Of a stretch of DNA of 64,000 nt, positions 1-10,441 are shown in pieces. The notes below the pieces were generated by a model. That model had not been told where the DNA came from. It worked only from the letters and a program-made list of their open reading frames with translations, and ran no database searches. Position numbers and translations under genes: made by a program. Each line of letters begins with the position of its first letter. The stretch's first letter is position 1. Origin of the DNA: Gonocerus acuteangulatus (lineage: Eukaryota; Arthropoda; Insecta; Hemiptera; Coreidae); NCBI GenBank assembly GCA_946811695.1, contig OX328125.1, forward strand, positions 45,029,366 to 45,093,365, given 5' to 3'.

Positions 1-330
1 CATCCACCGAGACCTCGAAATTCCCTTTGTCGCTGAATTAGCTAAAACCCGATTCTCCACTTTTCATTCCAAGCTATCCTTTCATCCCAATCCCCTTGCC
101 CAATCCCTTTCCACAGATGCGATCCCTTCCAATCCTCCGAGACGCTTGAAAAGAAAGTGGCCTAGGGACCAGCTGTAATACATAAATGAAATATTTATAA
201 TTCCTCAGGGAGTGTCAGCAATGGCTGCCTTCTCCCCTCTATTCTTCCTTGTGCTAGTTTATGAGATACATATTTACTTATTGTATTATATGTAAACATA
301 TGTATACAGATTGTAAATATTCAATAAAAA

Positions 331-379
<49 letters not shown>
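1..379 (+). mobile_element. 3' end of a jockey-clade LINE
   Basis: The window opens inside a non-LTR retrotransposon. The last codons of its ORF2 run to a TAA at 176-178. A short 3' UTR with AATAAA near 323 and a poly-A run to 379 follow. This layout (ORF2 stop, short UTR, poly-A) is typical of jockey-type elements. The 5' part lies outside the window, so neither the target-site duplication nor the element's activity can be judged. Confidence 0.85.
2..178 (+). pseudogene. C-terminus of jockey-type ORF2 (partial)
   Basis: Fifty-eight codons are open from the window edge to TAA. The translation begins HRDLEIPFVAELAKTRF, continues through LSFHPNPLAQSL and ends RRLKRKWPRDQL. Jockey-clade ORF2 proteins typically end this way: an HxDLxI block, an HPN block, then a basic RRLKR tail. 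ORF2 encodes an endonuclease and reverse transcriptase that copy the element RNA into DNA at a nick; only the tail downstream of those domains is here. No frameshift is visible in this piece. The truncation is a window edge, so the element itself may be longer and intact. Confidence 0.8.
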
Positions 380-383
<4 letters not shown>

Positions 384-775
384 TACTGACCAATGCTCGA
401 ATGTTATTGATCTAGTAGGAATACCTACTAGAGTGGAAGAAGATGGAAGTTGTTTAGAATAAACTTCTGGAAAAATTAAGTCCCTCTTGAGCCATTCGTG
501 ATTTTTTCTCAAAAGATCCAAAGATCTGTTTACATCATTCCATTTAAATTGAAAATGTAGCACCATTCCCTTAATTTCTCTAGGAACCCGTTCTTCGGGC
601 ATTTTGTAATCCCAAAACCAAATACGTTAGTCCATTTTTCCAAAGCCGTGTCATACTCCTTAAAATTAATATTGTTGGATCTAACAAAATTGAAATATAT
701 CATCATTTGTTTTGTTTTCCTTTGTGTTGAGGCGCGAGACAACATCAGATTGATTCCTAGAAGGAACGGAAGCAA
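380..775 (-). pseudogene. Frameshifted coding remnant, unknown family
   Basis: On the minus strand one frame is open from 775 and a second takes over near 602. They join naturally as ...VFGFGITK then MPEERVPREIKG... if one base is missing in the A run of ACAAAATG. Both halves have protein-like composition, with Trp and charged residues spread evenly (NHEWLKRDLIFPEVYSK), so this was probably one coding sequence of at least 130 residues. I do not recognise the family. It abuts the poly-A of the LINE at 379, so the LINE may have inserted into it or beside it. Confidence 0.4.
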
Positions 776-1272
776 CCACTAATTGGATTAATAAAGGCGC
801 ACAGGTATCAACAGAAAAATATCTACTGAATAGGAAAGTTTAGGCATGATCTGACAACGCTGTAAATTAGACAATATACTCCTAAAAGAGTACCAAGTCG
901 ATTTTTTTTTTTTTTTTTGACAAATACCGGCGATTTGCGAAATCAATTAAATAAAATTGTTTTCTTTTTGGCGTAAAAAAAATTAGGCTAATTTTGAAAA
1001 ACCTTTTTTTGCCAGTTTTTGATTAATTATAATACCCTTAATGTGTAGGTACTGGAAGCAAAAATAATTTATACAATAAAATAAGAGTACACGACCAATT
1101 TAATAAGCTAAGGTGTTTTTCGACATAGGAATATTAATCGGCTGTATGTAAAAACCAATGCAATAATATAGCTAAAAATAAATGTGCTCAATAGAAAAGG
1201 GTTTATTTGTTATTAACAATAAAATCAAACTCCAAAATTAAAAAGTTAATTTTTCCCCCCAATGTCCAAGTG
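776..1272. other. AT-rich stretch, no gene seen
   Basis: The only structure noticed is an 18-base T run at 901-918. No coding frame or repeat shared with the rest of the window was recognised. Confidence 0.5.
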
Positions 1273-1302
1273 GGGCGATCCCACAGTACTGGGATCGCCC
1301 CA
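1273..1302. repeat. Perfect 12-bp-arm hairpin
   Basis: GGGGCGATCCCA is followed by six bases and then its exact reverse complement. It lies immediately beyond the B-box end of the split SINE, in what would be that SINE's body, and could be part of the SINE's 3' structure. Confidence 0.7.
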
Positions 1303-1612
1303 CTATGCGCCAGTGGGAGTCGAACCCATCATCTCCCGCTTAGGCTACGGATACTATGGACCCGAATTCTGACGAAATTGTGTTCTGACGAGTATTGAAC
1401 GCTTAAATGGTTCTGATAACCTCGTGTATGTTCTGACGTCATCGTCGCTTCCACTGAAAACACTCTCATTGGAAAACAGGTGTTTGTTTGTTCGGAAGAC
1501 TTGGTCCGAAATCGTAAGAACTCGTCAGAACACAATTTCGTCAGAATTCGCATCCATAGTATCCGTAGCCTTATTAATCTAAGGCGCTAGCCACTAGACC
1601 ACGGGGAGACCA
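1303..1612 (-). mobile_element. tRNA-derived SINE split by a MITE
   Basis: On the minus strand the left part contains a B box (GGGTTCGACTCCCAC) and the right part an A-box region (GTGGTCTAGTGGCTAGCGCC). With the 228-bp insert at 1343-1570 removed, the two parts join into the tRNA-like head seen intact at 5161, including the segment AATAAGCGGGAGATG. Its 3' body differs from the 5161 copy, so it is either a different subfamily or truncated. Confidence 0.75.
1343..1570. mobile_element. PIF/Harbinger-like MITE
   Basis: The ends are inverted repeats of about 48 bp starting GGCTACGGATACTATGGA, with a few mismatches, flanked by TTA on both sides (1340-1342 and 1571-1573). TTA flanks and GG-starting inverted ends fit PIF/Harbinger non-autonomous elements. 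The interior has no coding capacity. Excising it restores the SINE head around it, which confirms both boundaries. Confidence 0.85.
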
Positions 1613-1693
1613 CAAGGTCTCATATTCAGACACGTTTTGTGAGTAATTTGGTATAGGTGTGTCTTCAGGCACTGAAAATGAGACCTTGTTTTG
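1611..1693. repeat. Short inverted-repeat unit
   Basis: ACAAGGTCTCAT...CAG at the left is mirrored by CTGAAAATGAGACCTTGT at the right, about 80 bp across. It abuts the SINE 5' end. It could be a tiny MITE or a hairpin; no clear TSD was found. Confidence 0.45.
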
Positions 1694-1706
1694 AAAGCGC
1701 TATGTG

Positions 1707-2245
1707 ACCTGAAATAAACTATTATTATTTATTTTTTATTTTATTTCATTGTTGAGCATCGCAACATTGGCGACAAACTCATTTTATGTTTGTTACGTCA
1801 AGAAAAAAAAAAAAAAAAAAAAAAAAAAGAAGAAGAAAAGAAAAGGAAAATGAATAATTAAAGAACTTAAATGTTAACAAAACGGGAAAAAAGAAGATAA
1901 AGTAAACAAAAAAAAAATAAAATAAAATAAAAATAAAAACAAATAAAAAAAATAAATAAAATAAAAACAGAACAAATAGTAACACTAAAGTAATAATTAG
2001 ATGTAAACATAAAATTTTGAAATAGTGGATGTGAAAGTTAAGTGAACTATTTACAGCTTGTTGTATAAATGTGTGTTTTTCAAATGTTTGAGGATTGTAC
2101 GGATGTGTGGGCTACCCTCTGTCAGTAAGTCGTGTAAGTCGTGGGGGATATTTAAGTTAATGAGTCGCCTGCAGTTTGTAAGTATATGTTTAACTGTCAG
2201 AGTCTCATTGCAGTATTTACAGGTTGGTCTGTCCTTTCACTGTTA
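1707..2245 (-). pseudogene. 3' end of an RNase H-type LINE
   Basis: On the minus strand a frame reading PTCKYCNETLTVKHIL, CRRLINLNIPHDLHDLL and GSPHIRTILKHLKN runs to a stop near 2057. This is the Cys/His-rich C-terminal block of I/LOA-like LINE ORF2 proteins. The 3' UTR continues to a tail near 1707 made of AATAAA-type repeats, preceded by a CCAATGTTGCGATGCTC motif that recurs at 30470-30535. It is the same family as the remnants at 19020-19800, 21430-22262 and 27425-28186. The reverse transcriptase part is missing (5' truncation). Confidence 0.7.
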
Positions 2246-2280
2246 TAATAGTTTTTTAAATAAACTATTATAACAGTGAA
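2236..2280. repeat. 45-bp palindrome
   Basis: TTCACTGTTATAATAGTTT is mirrored by AAACTATTATAACAGTGAA around a short AT-rich centre. It sits exactly where the LINE fragment loses its coding frame, so it may mark an insertion or a foldback rearrangement at the truncation point. The next 60 bases hold a direct repeat of ACCAGTGATCAGTGAT. Confidence 0.7.
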
Positions 2281-2953
2281 TGAAGAGATGACGAATTATC
2301 ACCAACCACCAGTGATCAGTGATCTCCAAACACCAGTGATCAGTGATACATTCTTAAGTATAAAAAAACGTGTACACTGTCAATTGTCAATATAATGTTA
2401 TGAAATATAAATGACCTGACACTTCTCTTGATTCGTCATGAAATATTATATTTTCTACTTATTTGCATTTTGCCACATATTCCAATATTATTTTCCGTAG
2501 GCGAACTCCCGATACTATTGTTAATGTACAAATAACAGATAAAAGGTGAGAGGGAGGAGGTTCTAAAGTGAAAAAGGAATATGGCCGCTGTGAAAGGTCA
2601 AATCAGCAAGTTGTTCAGATAGTAAGGTAAAGAAGGTAAAGTTCAGATAGTATAGTAAAAATAAATAAAAGTCCGACTCGCAGGAACTGCATCATCTTAG
2701 CGCGGTTCCGTTCATATCCCTAGTGTCATTTGAAAAGCTTAGGAAAGAAATAAACTTAATATATATCTCGTGAAAATTGTCAAAATCCTCTTGAATATCT
2801 CGAATAAAAGTGATATTAAGGCGTCAGGGACACCGACAGTAACTAACTTTTACACAGATGCGGAAATTACACAATCCGGCTCTCATTCTAAAGCAAAGCT
2901 CTATAAATCAATACAAAATATGCCTAATAAAGCCTTTCTAGAGGGTACAGAAG

Positions 2954-3206
2954 CATGGGCATATATGAGGGGGGGGGCTGAGGGGGCTGCAGCCCCGTCC
3001 CGAAATTTTGAATTAATGATGAAAACTTCTCGTAAAACCCTTAAAAATAAATTAAATAAGATCACTTAGTTCATAAAACATATTTTATTTTACGTGTAAT
3101 AGCGTTTTAGTTGCCTAAAACTATTCCAAGCTCTAAATATTTAGTATTCCATACCCTGGAAATGGTCTCAGCCCCCCCCCCGAAATTGTTTTTATATACG
3201 TCCATG
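2954..3206. mobile_element. hAT-like MITE, copy 1
   Basis: It starts CATGGGCATATATGAG and ends with the inverse, TATATACGTCCATG. It is flanked by TACAGAAG / TACAGAAC, an 8-bp duplication with one mismatch, as expected for hAT elements. Inside both ends are G- or C-rich runs and a GGCTGAGGGGGCTGCAGCCCC block. Related copies are at 15277 and 54389. It lies inside the Helentron-like element. Confidence 0.75.
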
Positions 3207-3634
3207 TACAGAACCTTTTTTGTAGAGCATTTAGTAAGCTTTCGAATGGTAATCTTCCGCTTCACAAGATTGTCAACGGTTTTCGAGATACTAACGAAAG
3301 TATACAAAGTTACCAAAACTTTTTTTGTCTGTTAATAAAATATTTTATTCTAACTCTTCCTTTACCCTAAACGTAACAAAAATTTCAACATATTAGTGTT
3401 GATGAAATTCGAACACGCAGAAAATGTTTCAACTGTATCCCATAATTCTAAGTACCAAAATCAAAGACAAACAACCCTCCCTAGGAAGGACGCTAGGCAG
3501 TTGAAAAGCTAAATCTTGGAAATCCATATCTCTAACATTAAATTGATTTCTTATTTTTCTTAACCTGTTTTATTTTCAAATACATTATCCAAATCAAATA
3601 CATTATACATTTTATCAAATACATTATACATTTT

Positions 3635-3664
3635 CGGCGCTAATGGCCAAGATGTAGATGCGCC

Positions 3665-3704
<40 letters not shown>
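3635..3704 (+). mobile_element. SINE, 3' tail only
   Basis: This is a 32-bp body ending GATGCGCCGT followed by 38 A. It equals the last part of the full SINE at 5161-5386, so it is a strongly 5'-truncated insertion. Confidence 0.8.
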
Positions 3705-3705
<1 letters not shown>

Positions 3706-4340
3706 ATTATCCAACTCTAAGCAATTAAAAAATAACAAGGAATAAAAATATAAAATTTTAGGCACTTTCAACACTTGTTCACACTGAGTAAAACAATATA
3801 AACAGATCTAAGGTGTTACACGGTAGCTGGTGAAAGAATGAATGAGGTCTCGTATTGCAATTCTCTGTATGCAGGGTCTACTTCCAGGTAGTCATATACT
3901 TTTACTGCCCTTTACCGTTACTCAGAAAGCTCTTTGTGTTTACAAGCAAAGGACTCGGTATAGACCACCCGTATTAACCCAAAAGTGATTATGTCAAGCT
4001 TGATAAACTTCCTGAATTAAATTAAGGAATTTAAGAGTGCTTAAAATAGGTTCTTGATCTAGTCAAAAAATTCAAGGAGAATTACACCACGAATAGAAAA
4101 TTTCGGCCAAACAGAAGGAAAATAACAATAACAAGGATAGTTAAACTTCGTTTTCAAAGATTGTTAGTTGTAACACAAAAACGGTCACTCATGATTCTAA
4201 TAAATTAACTGTGAAGGGTGATTAAACAAATATTCCTGTTGAGGCTTTAAAGCTTCAACTCAAAAAAACATATAAACCCACAGGTAATATCTAGATATTC
4301 GTACGGCATCTTCGAATTCTAACAAACAAAATATTGCTTC

Positions 4341-4640
4341 TAATTATACGTATCCTGTTTACTGACAAATACATTTGACTACTATAAGAAATTACAAAAA
4401 TGACGAGCAGTGAAAAAAAAACTGCGGGAAACACACAAATAGATCCGTTTAAATAAACGAAACTAACTAACTAAGTTTTAAGCACTTATTTCGCCTAATG
4501 TGACGACCCCATCAAACATTTCTTCAAAACATTTTTCCACGATTTCCTAACCCTTTTTGAGATATTAATGAAAATATACGAAGAGGGCCTAATAGATATT
4601 CATACGGGATCTGAGAATCCCAAGATTCCGCAAAAATAAA
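4341..4640 (+). repeat. Helentron-like internal block
   Basis: The segment TAAGCACTTATTTC...GATATTAATGAAAATATACGA is another degenerate copy of the internal unit of the element at 2671-6365. There is no coding frame. Confidence 0.5.
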
Positions 4641-4664
4641 ATATTCTAATTATACGTATCCTGT

Positions 4665-4716
4665 TTTTTTTTTTTGTTTTTTTTTATTGCGCATCTACTT
4701 CTAGGTCATTATCGCC
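4665..4716 (-). mobile_element. SINE, 3' tail only, with TSD
   Basis: A T-rich run precedes GCGCATCTACTTCTAGGTC..., the reverse of the SINE tail. A 10-bp duplication CGTATCCTGT flanks it (4655-4664 and 4717-4726), proving a target-primed insertion of only about 30 bp of body. Confidence 0.85.
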
Positions 4717-5160
4717 CGTATCCTGTGTTATTGGCATATACATTTGACTACTATAAGCAATAGCAAACAATAGGGAATATGCCAAAGAACTCGGATTAGG
4801 AGCCTCGACCGTTTCAAGACATTTGAAGGAAATCGGCAAATCCAAAACTGACATTTCATACGGTACAGCCTGATATATTTCTAACAATGAATTGTTTTTC
4901 TTATTTTAATTAATCTGTTTTATTGTCAAAAACATTATCCAACTATAAGAAATGAAAAAATAGGAATAAAAACAGACCAAAAGAACCGTATGAAATAAAC
5001 GAAATCAATTACTTCAAAGTTTAAGCACTTATTTCATCCGATTGACATCGCTTATTCAAAACTTTCCTCAAACCTTTTTTGTAGACCATTTAGTAAGCTT
5101 TCGAATGGTAACCTTTCGCTTCCCAAGATTTTCAATCGTTTTCAAGATATTAATGGAAGT

Positions 5161-5323
5161 GGGGTCTCCCGTGGTCTAATGGCTAGCGCCGTGGATTCAT
5201 AAGCGGGAGATGTTGGGTTCGATTCCCAACCTCCGGCGGGAATTTTATCATCCCACGGCTCGCTGGTAAAATTCCTCGCTACACCCTGGATGTCGGTGCT
5301 AATGACCTAGATGTAGATGCGCC

Positions 5324-5386
<63 letters not shown>
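5161..5386 (+). mobile_element. Full-length tRNA-derived SINE
   Basis: The head carries a pol III A box (TGGTCTAATGG) and a perfect B box (GGTTCGATTCC). The start GTCTCCCGTGGTCTAATGGC resembles a tRNA-Glu-type molecule. The body continues through CCCACGGCTCGCTGG and CACCCTGGATGTCGG to the shared tail GGTGCTAATGACC...GATGCGCCGT and 61 A. The target duplication TTAATGGAAGT is exact (5150-5160 and 5387-5397), and removing the SINE restores the host repeat sequence. This is the reference copy for the family in this window. Transcription would use the internal promoter and mobility would depend on a LINE. Confidence 0.92.
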
Positions 5387-5391
<5 letters not shown>

Positions 5392-6189
5392 GGAAGTATA
5401 CGAAGTTCCCAAAATTTTCATTATTTCTAGCAACAGAAAATTGGTCTCATTTTTCCTATCCTGTTTTACATACAAATACATTTTCCCAACATAAGAAATT
5501 AAAAAAATAAAAAGCAATAAAAAACCAAGGGAAAGAGACAAAAATTACAAAAAGAACGACAAAAACCCGTTCATAAGAAAAAAACAGACGTATTTGAAGA
5601 TTTAAGCACTTATTTCTCCGATTGACATAACCTAATCAAAAATAGTTTTAGAATCTTTTTTGTAGAAAATTTAGTAAGCTTTCAAATAGTTTCTATCTAC
5701 TTACCACGATTTCCCAACCGTGTTCGAGATATTAATGAAAGTATACAAAGTTCCCAAAACTTTTCATGTCTGTTAATAAAATATTTTATTCTAACCCTTC
5801 CTTAACTCCAAACGTAACAAAACTTTCAACATATTAGTTTTAATGAAAGAAGAACATGCAGATAATGTTTCAACTGAATCCCGTGATTCTAAGTACCCAA
5901 ACCAAAAACGGTATTCAAAAACTATTTTTCCAATTTTCTCGAAAACGGTTAAAGCTATCGCCTTGAAAATGGTTTCATTCGTTTTCCTAGCCCAAGAAGC
6001 ATATACAAAGAGTCCTTACAAGCTTATGAACTCAAAAACGTAAGCGTTACGATTTTTTTTGCGCGAATTTCGCCCCAAACGCCATCTTCCAGTGGGCGGA
6101 TTTTGCTGGTTAACGAACTTGACCTTTCAAATTGGACGCCAGATTTTTGTACCAAATTTCATCAAAATCGGACCATCAGGGAAGCCAGA

Positions 6190-6365
6190 AATGAGCGAAC
6201 AGACAAATATATATATATATATATACAAATTTGAACCACCATTATTTTCGGTCTCTAGGGGTTCTGAAACGCGAAATTTTCTTGTCGGCACTTCCGGATT
6301 GTTTCATTGTATCAACCTTATAAGCGGGGTTCCTCCCTATGGGGGAGGGAGGAACCGCGCTAAAA
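6190..6365 (+). other. Helentron-like 3' terminus
   Basis: A short (TA)n at about 6208-6226 is followed by a spacer and then a strong hairpin (GGTTCCTCCC / GGGAGGGAGGAACC) and CGCGCTAAAA. The same hairpin plus CGCTAAAA recurs at 22308, 43440, 45232 (inverted) and 52964. Confidence 0.65.
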
Positions 6366-8570
6366 TGACAATTTAAGAAATTCTGGTTTAATGGAAGGGA
6401 AAATTAAAGGAAATAATTTCATTGAACTACAAATAGAAATTATAAAGGAAATTGCATAAGTACGCGCTTTGTTGGCCAAGAAATATTCACCAAAGGAAAA
6501 TATTTTATTTAATATTATAGAATAATGGGCACCCATATAAATGTGCATTGTTACTCCTACTTTTATTTTTTTGTCTATCTACCTTTGTTCCTAAAACGTT
6601 CTCCTTTGAAAGTACTATAATCAAATACTTTTCAGTATACATGTACAACACAATGTCATAAATAAAGTAGTTCTATTCTGACCTGAGGCCGCTTCTCTCA
6701 TTTTCTGAACATTACAGAAACAAAACAAATACAAAAATTTACCGGCATTATTACATAAAAACAAAATTTAATAATTAACAGCTAAAAAAATGTATATTTG
6801 TTTAACAAGTAAAACAAGAACAAAATCAAACCTCTATACTATGATTTTTACCGAAAACTAAGGCGGTTAGTGGTAGAGGCCATCAATTATTTCACTTGCA
6901 TATTCTATTTTATATTTTACGTATATACTTGAAGAAATATGTTTTTGTGCGCTTATGTAGGTTTGTGTGCGCAGCATATATTGAGAATCACATATTTTAC
7001 ACTACAATCTATGGGGTGAAGAATCTACGGGATAGTTGATTGTCAATCCATGTTCTGCTTCTTTGTTGGTTCGGTCTTATCGATGACCAAATATTAAAAG
7101 TCCCTGTCCAAAGCTTCCAAATCACAACTGAGGTAAGAATTATATTACCGCAGTTACAGCGAGTCGGGCTTTTTAGGGAACTGCATTTTATGGTGAATGT
7201 GTGTATTTCCTTGGGGAGTGTGGCCCAAGCGAAGTTCTTGAATGATTTGATCTAGGTACTCTGAGGAAATCAGTACCTAAACAATATCTTTGCCTTTAAC
7301 TAACAAATGGTTTTTTTTCTGATGAGCTATCTGGGAAGAAGCCCTTCTAAGGTAATTGCTTTCATATATTTTCAATTTCGTTCCAGCATCATCAGGGGCA
7401 TCCTTTTCTACTCGATGTAGGTGGCTTGATCTGAACTAGCAGATTATTCCTTAATTGTTTTCCTTGAACATACGTTTCCTAGAGTGTCTTCTGTTTCCAG
7501 AAATTTCACCACAGCTGAGTATTGTTTAACTATACTATTGAAAATATTTGAATGAAAATCCTTGGTTCCATTATACGCGCCACTCAGGAAGATAAAGGCC
7601 TACTATATCATAGAAAGTGGCTTAGAATGGAGCTGAATCGATCCTCTTCCAAGGCCTATGTGCATATTGGCAGCCTAGTAAAAAGGTTTTCCACTAAGTG
7701 ATTACACCCTGAACGAGATCCAATAGATTTATCGAACGCCATCCGTTCAGCCTCTTCATTTCCTTCAATCTATCCTATTAGCCGAGCTATTTTGTAAAAT
7801 CGCCTATATAATCCCTGTCGATAAATAAAAGAGGCATTGGTTGTAGTATTACATAAGTGTTAACGCACCTGTATGACCTAATGACCAGCAGTCTCATAAA
7901 AACTTCATTCCTTCCGTAATTCACGTTAATAGAGATTATATGATACATAAAATTTATCTAATTCACCCTTAAAAAGATAAAACCAGTTGATTATTTGCAA
8001 TATATAGACAAAACCATTACTTAAACAGGAGTATAGATAGATAAAATACTATAGATTGTTATCATTGTGTATAATATTATTATTTTTATTTAGCATTGTT
8101 TCTCTTATTTTCTTTTTCTTTTTTTTTTCATTTGTTTCTGTCCTTAATAATGTTTTAACTGAGTTGAAAAAGGATTTAAGTTTTAACCTTAAATCTATTG
8201 GCGCACTTCTTGATATAATCCCTTATGGTGCCAAGCACTCTAAACGTCAGCCTCATTAATTTCCATTTTTCTAAATGGTATACAGACCTCAATTTTTTTT
8301 TTCAATATCGACTTCTTTAGGCACACCTATAACAAAGAGCATTGTTGCGCCCTTATAATACTACATGAAGCTTGGTTTTAATTGCGTCTAACAGGATAAA
8401 ACTGGACGAAACTGTTTTGGTCATGCAGAATCGGCAGTACACTTCTTCGTCAGCCCCTCAATCAAACCAAAATTTGAGCATGTCAACTCATTGTAGAGTC
8501 TGTCCATTGGCCGAATGAAGTACATTAAATCCCTGAAAAGATTGCCCAGTGTGAGTTAACGATCTAAAAT
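6366..8570. other. No gene recognised
   Basis: AT-rich, non-repetitive within this window. On the minus strand at 7040-7255 a frame gives RLGHTP..THIHHKMQFPK, faintly like the RLRIGHT..TH block of LINE C-termini, but too weak to call. Confidence 0.4.
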
Positions 8571-8870
8571 AGAAAGAAAACTATACTAAAATTAAAGTGA
8601 GGCGCCCAAATTAATGGGATTGCTAAGCAACACAGCTGGATAATCAATCTATGGGTAACAGTCTTACAAGTTTTCTTGGTTTCATAAAGTGGGAAGTGTT
8701 CTATGAGTTTGTGCTTCACGTTATTGTGGTGATGAGTTATGAGAAGCACATAATGTGGGCATTTTCCCAATACATGTGCTGGTGTTTCAGTCCCATCGCT
8801 ACATTTGCGGCAAAGGGATCAAACATCTCCTCCCTAGCTCCACTTATGCAGGGAGCTCCTCGAAGGGGTG
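8571..8870 (-). pseudogene. R2-like LINE C-terminal zinc knuckle
   Basis: On the minus strand a frame reads CRKCSDGTETPAHVLGKCPH, followed by THHHNNVKHKLIEHF. The C-x2-C...H-x4-C spacing followed by an RHN-like block is the hallmark of the zinc finger downstream of the reverse transcriptase in R2/CRE-like LINEs. The 3' UTR piece AATTTGGGCGCCTCACTTTAA (reverse strand near 8600) recurs on the plus strand at 47205-47265, which marks it as the shared 3' end of this family. The frame is short, and the upstream sequence to 8870 is out of frame or lost. Confidence 0.6.
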
Positions 8871-8955
8871 CGTAGTTAGTAACAATAAACCAGCGCAATT
8901 ATCAAATCTCTACATCCAACAAACATTTACCATATCCAGCACACTAAAACATAAT

Positions 8956-9141
8956 TTTTTTTTGTCGACGTATCGAGGTCTAGGCCATTAGGTTGCCACT
9001 CTTCTTAAACATTCATGGTAGAACAAGGAATATTTTCAGCGGAGCCTGGAATGAAATGACTCAACCTCCAGCAGGCGGGACTTCAACTCGCATCACCCGC
9101 ATGAAAATCTAAGGCCACTGTACCATGGGGAGGCCTACTAT
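8956..9141 (-). mobile_element. tRNA-derived SINE, variant
   Basis: A T run, then GTCGACGTATCGAGGTCTAGGCC (reverse of the shared tail), a GGTTGCCACTCTT block, a degenerate B box (GCGAGTTGAAGTCCCGC on the minus strand) and an A-box region. An 8-bp duplication AACATAAT flanks it (8948-8955, 9142-9149). It is close to the copies at 29174 and 57080. Confidence 0.75.
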
Positions 9142-9149
9142 AACATAAT

Positions 9150-10381
9150 CATACCAATACCATTTTAAACAGTACCACCATTACAAGAGGATATCTACAT
9201 GTAAAGCCACTTAACAAATGCCCTTGAACACTCATAAAAATGAAGACACTGTAAGAAATCGAGGGCGTTGATGACAGGAAAGATGACGCCTCACCAAGAA
9301 AACTGCCTGGGGGTGTGATCCCTTCCTAAGCCTAGCTATAATCAAGCCACTTCCCAACCATAACCACGCCCACCCCTAGATTACTCTCCTGCCCACTCAC
9401 CTACCACATCCTCATAACCCCTGCTTTATTACCGAACCAAGAATATCCTAAAACCAATCTAATATCAGCTAGACATTCTTCGATAGAAGAGGAATTGGAT
9501 GATAAGACTTCCTAAAGATGTGGATTACAGGAAGGTGTTTAACCATAACGAATCATATCGACACGAAGATGTGCAGATCAGTGGTTAAATTTTCATGTAA
9601 GTACTTTGATGTCTATATAAATACAATGCCTAGACATTCAACAAAACCAATCAATTTCATTATATTTCCCATTGCATCAAAACCACCCTAAAAGCACGTT
9701 CTGCATGTCCAAAGTGTGTACGTCCAACGACATTTTAAGTTTGACGATAGTGTGAACTGGTGAAAAGAATAAGAGAATCCAGCATAAAAAATGTTAACTT
9801 CATGCCCATCTTACCCATTAGCTAATTTGACATTAACCTATGAGTAAACTCTGATTCAAGGCTGCTAAGAATGGAAATACATCCAGAAAATAAAGGACAG
9901 CGATTGTATGCGTTGAGTATTAGCAGACATGTTTGAATAATGATAGTGATTTTATTTTCAATATTATGAAATTCTTATCTTCCTTTTAAAAGCGATTGTA
10001 AGACCTTAAGTTATAGTAAGCCTCCTTGGTAGGAATAGATTATCACAAGGCTATCCTCGGTGTACGATTTCATAGATATTCACAACTGTTTTCAAGCTTA
10101 GTTACCTTCTTATACGATTGATTGCAACACCGGCTTATCCAATCTCAATGGTTCTAAAGGGGAAGAGAAAATGCATAAAGGAAGAATTATTTCTATCGAC
10201 GAGAGTTTGAATCAAACGTATTTCAAGTGTTATCACTTGTGAAGGGAAGGTCATCTATGTAAGTATGTCCACAGCAAGAAACCAACATAGCTCAAATTTA
10301 AGCAAAAAGTTCTTTAGCAGAAATCTAACAGATATATATAAATTTCTGTTCGCTCTTTGCTTTCTATTTCCCTAAATGGTC

Positions 10382-10441
<60 letters not shown>

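Larger units (their letters stand above)
2671..6365 (+). mobile_element. Expanded Helentron/HINE-like element
   Basis: The 5' end (GTCCGACTCGCAGGAACTG, then a TTAGCGCGG block) and the 3' end (hairpin, then GGAACCGCGCTAAAA) match those of the complete 0.83-kb copy at 52165-52995. Here the ends are 3.7 kb apart because an internal block containing TTTTTTGTAGA..ATTTAGTAAGCTTTC..GATATTAATGAAAGTATAC is repeated, at about 3214-3390, 4470-4600, 5020-5420 and 5595-5910. A hAT MITE and several SINE tails are inserted. The 5' block is complementary to the 3' end, there is an internal (TA)n, and a hairpin lies near the 3' end, as in Helentron-derived non-autonomous elements. No Rep/helicase coding sequence is present. 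Confidence 0.55.

Noticed and set aside
321..379. Poly-Phe C-terminus on the minus strand
   Set aside because: Translation of a LINE poly-A tail read backwards; similar at 5299, 19045 and 26520.
5161..5235. Functional tRNA gene
   Set aside because: A and B boxes are present but the acceptor stem does not close and the sequence continues as a SINE with TSDs; likewise 14750, 41490 and 55620.
7040..7255. Possible LINE C-terminus on the minus strand
   Set aside because: RLGHTP..THIHHK is suggestive but surrounding blocks (Cys knuckle, HIL..C) are not found.
7320..7400. Hammerhead-like CTGATGA at 7319 and on the minus strand near 7390
   Set aside because: No stem II or GAAAC partner in the right position.
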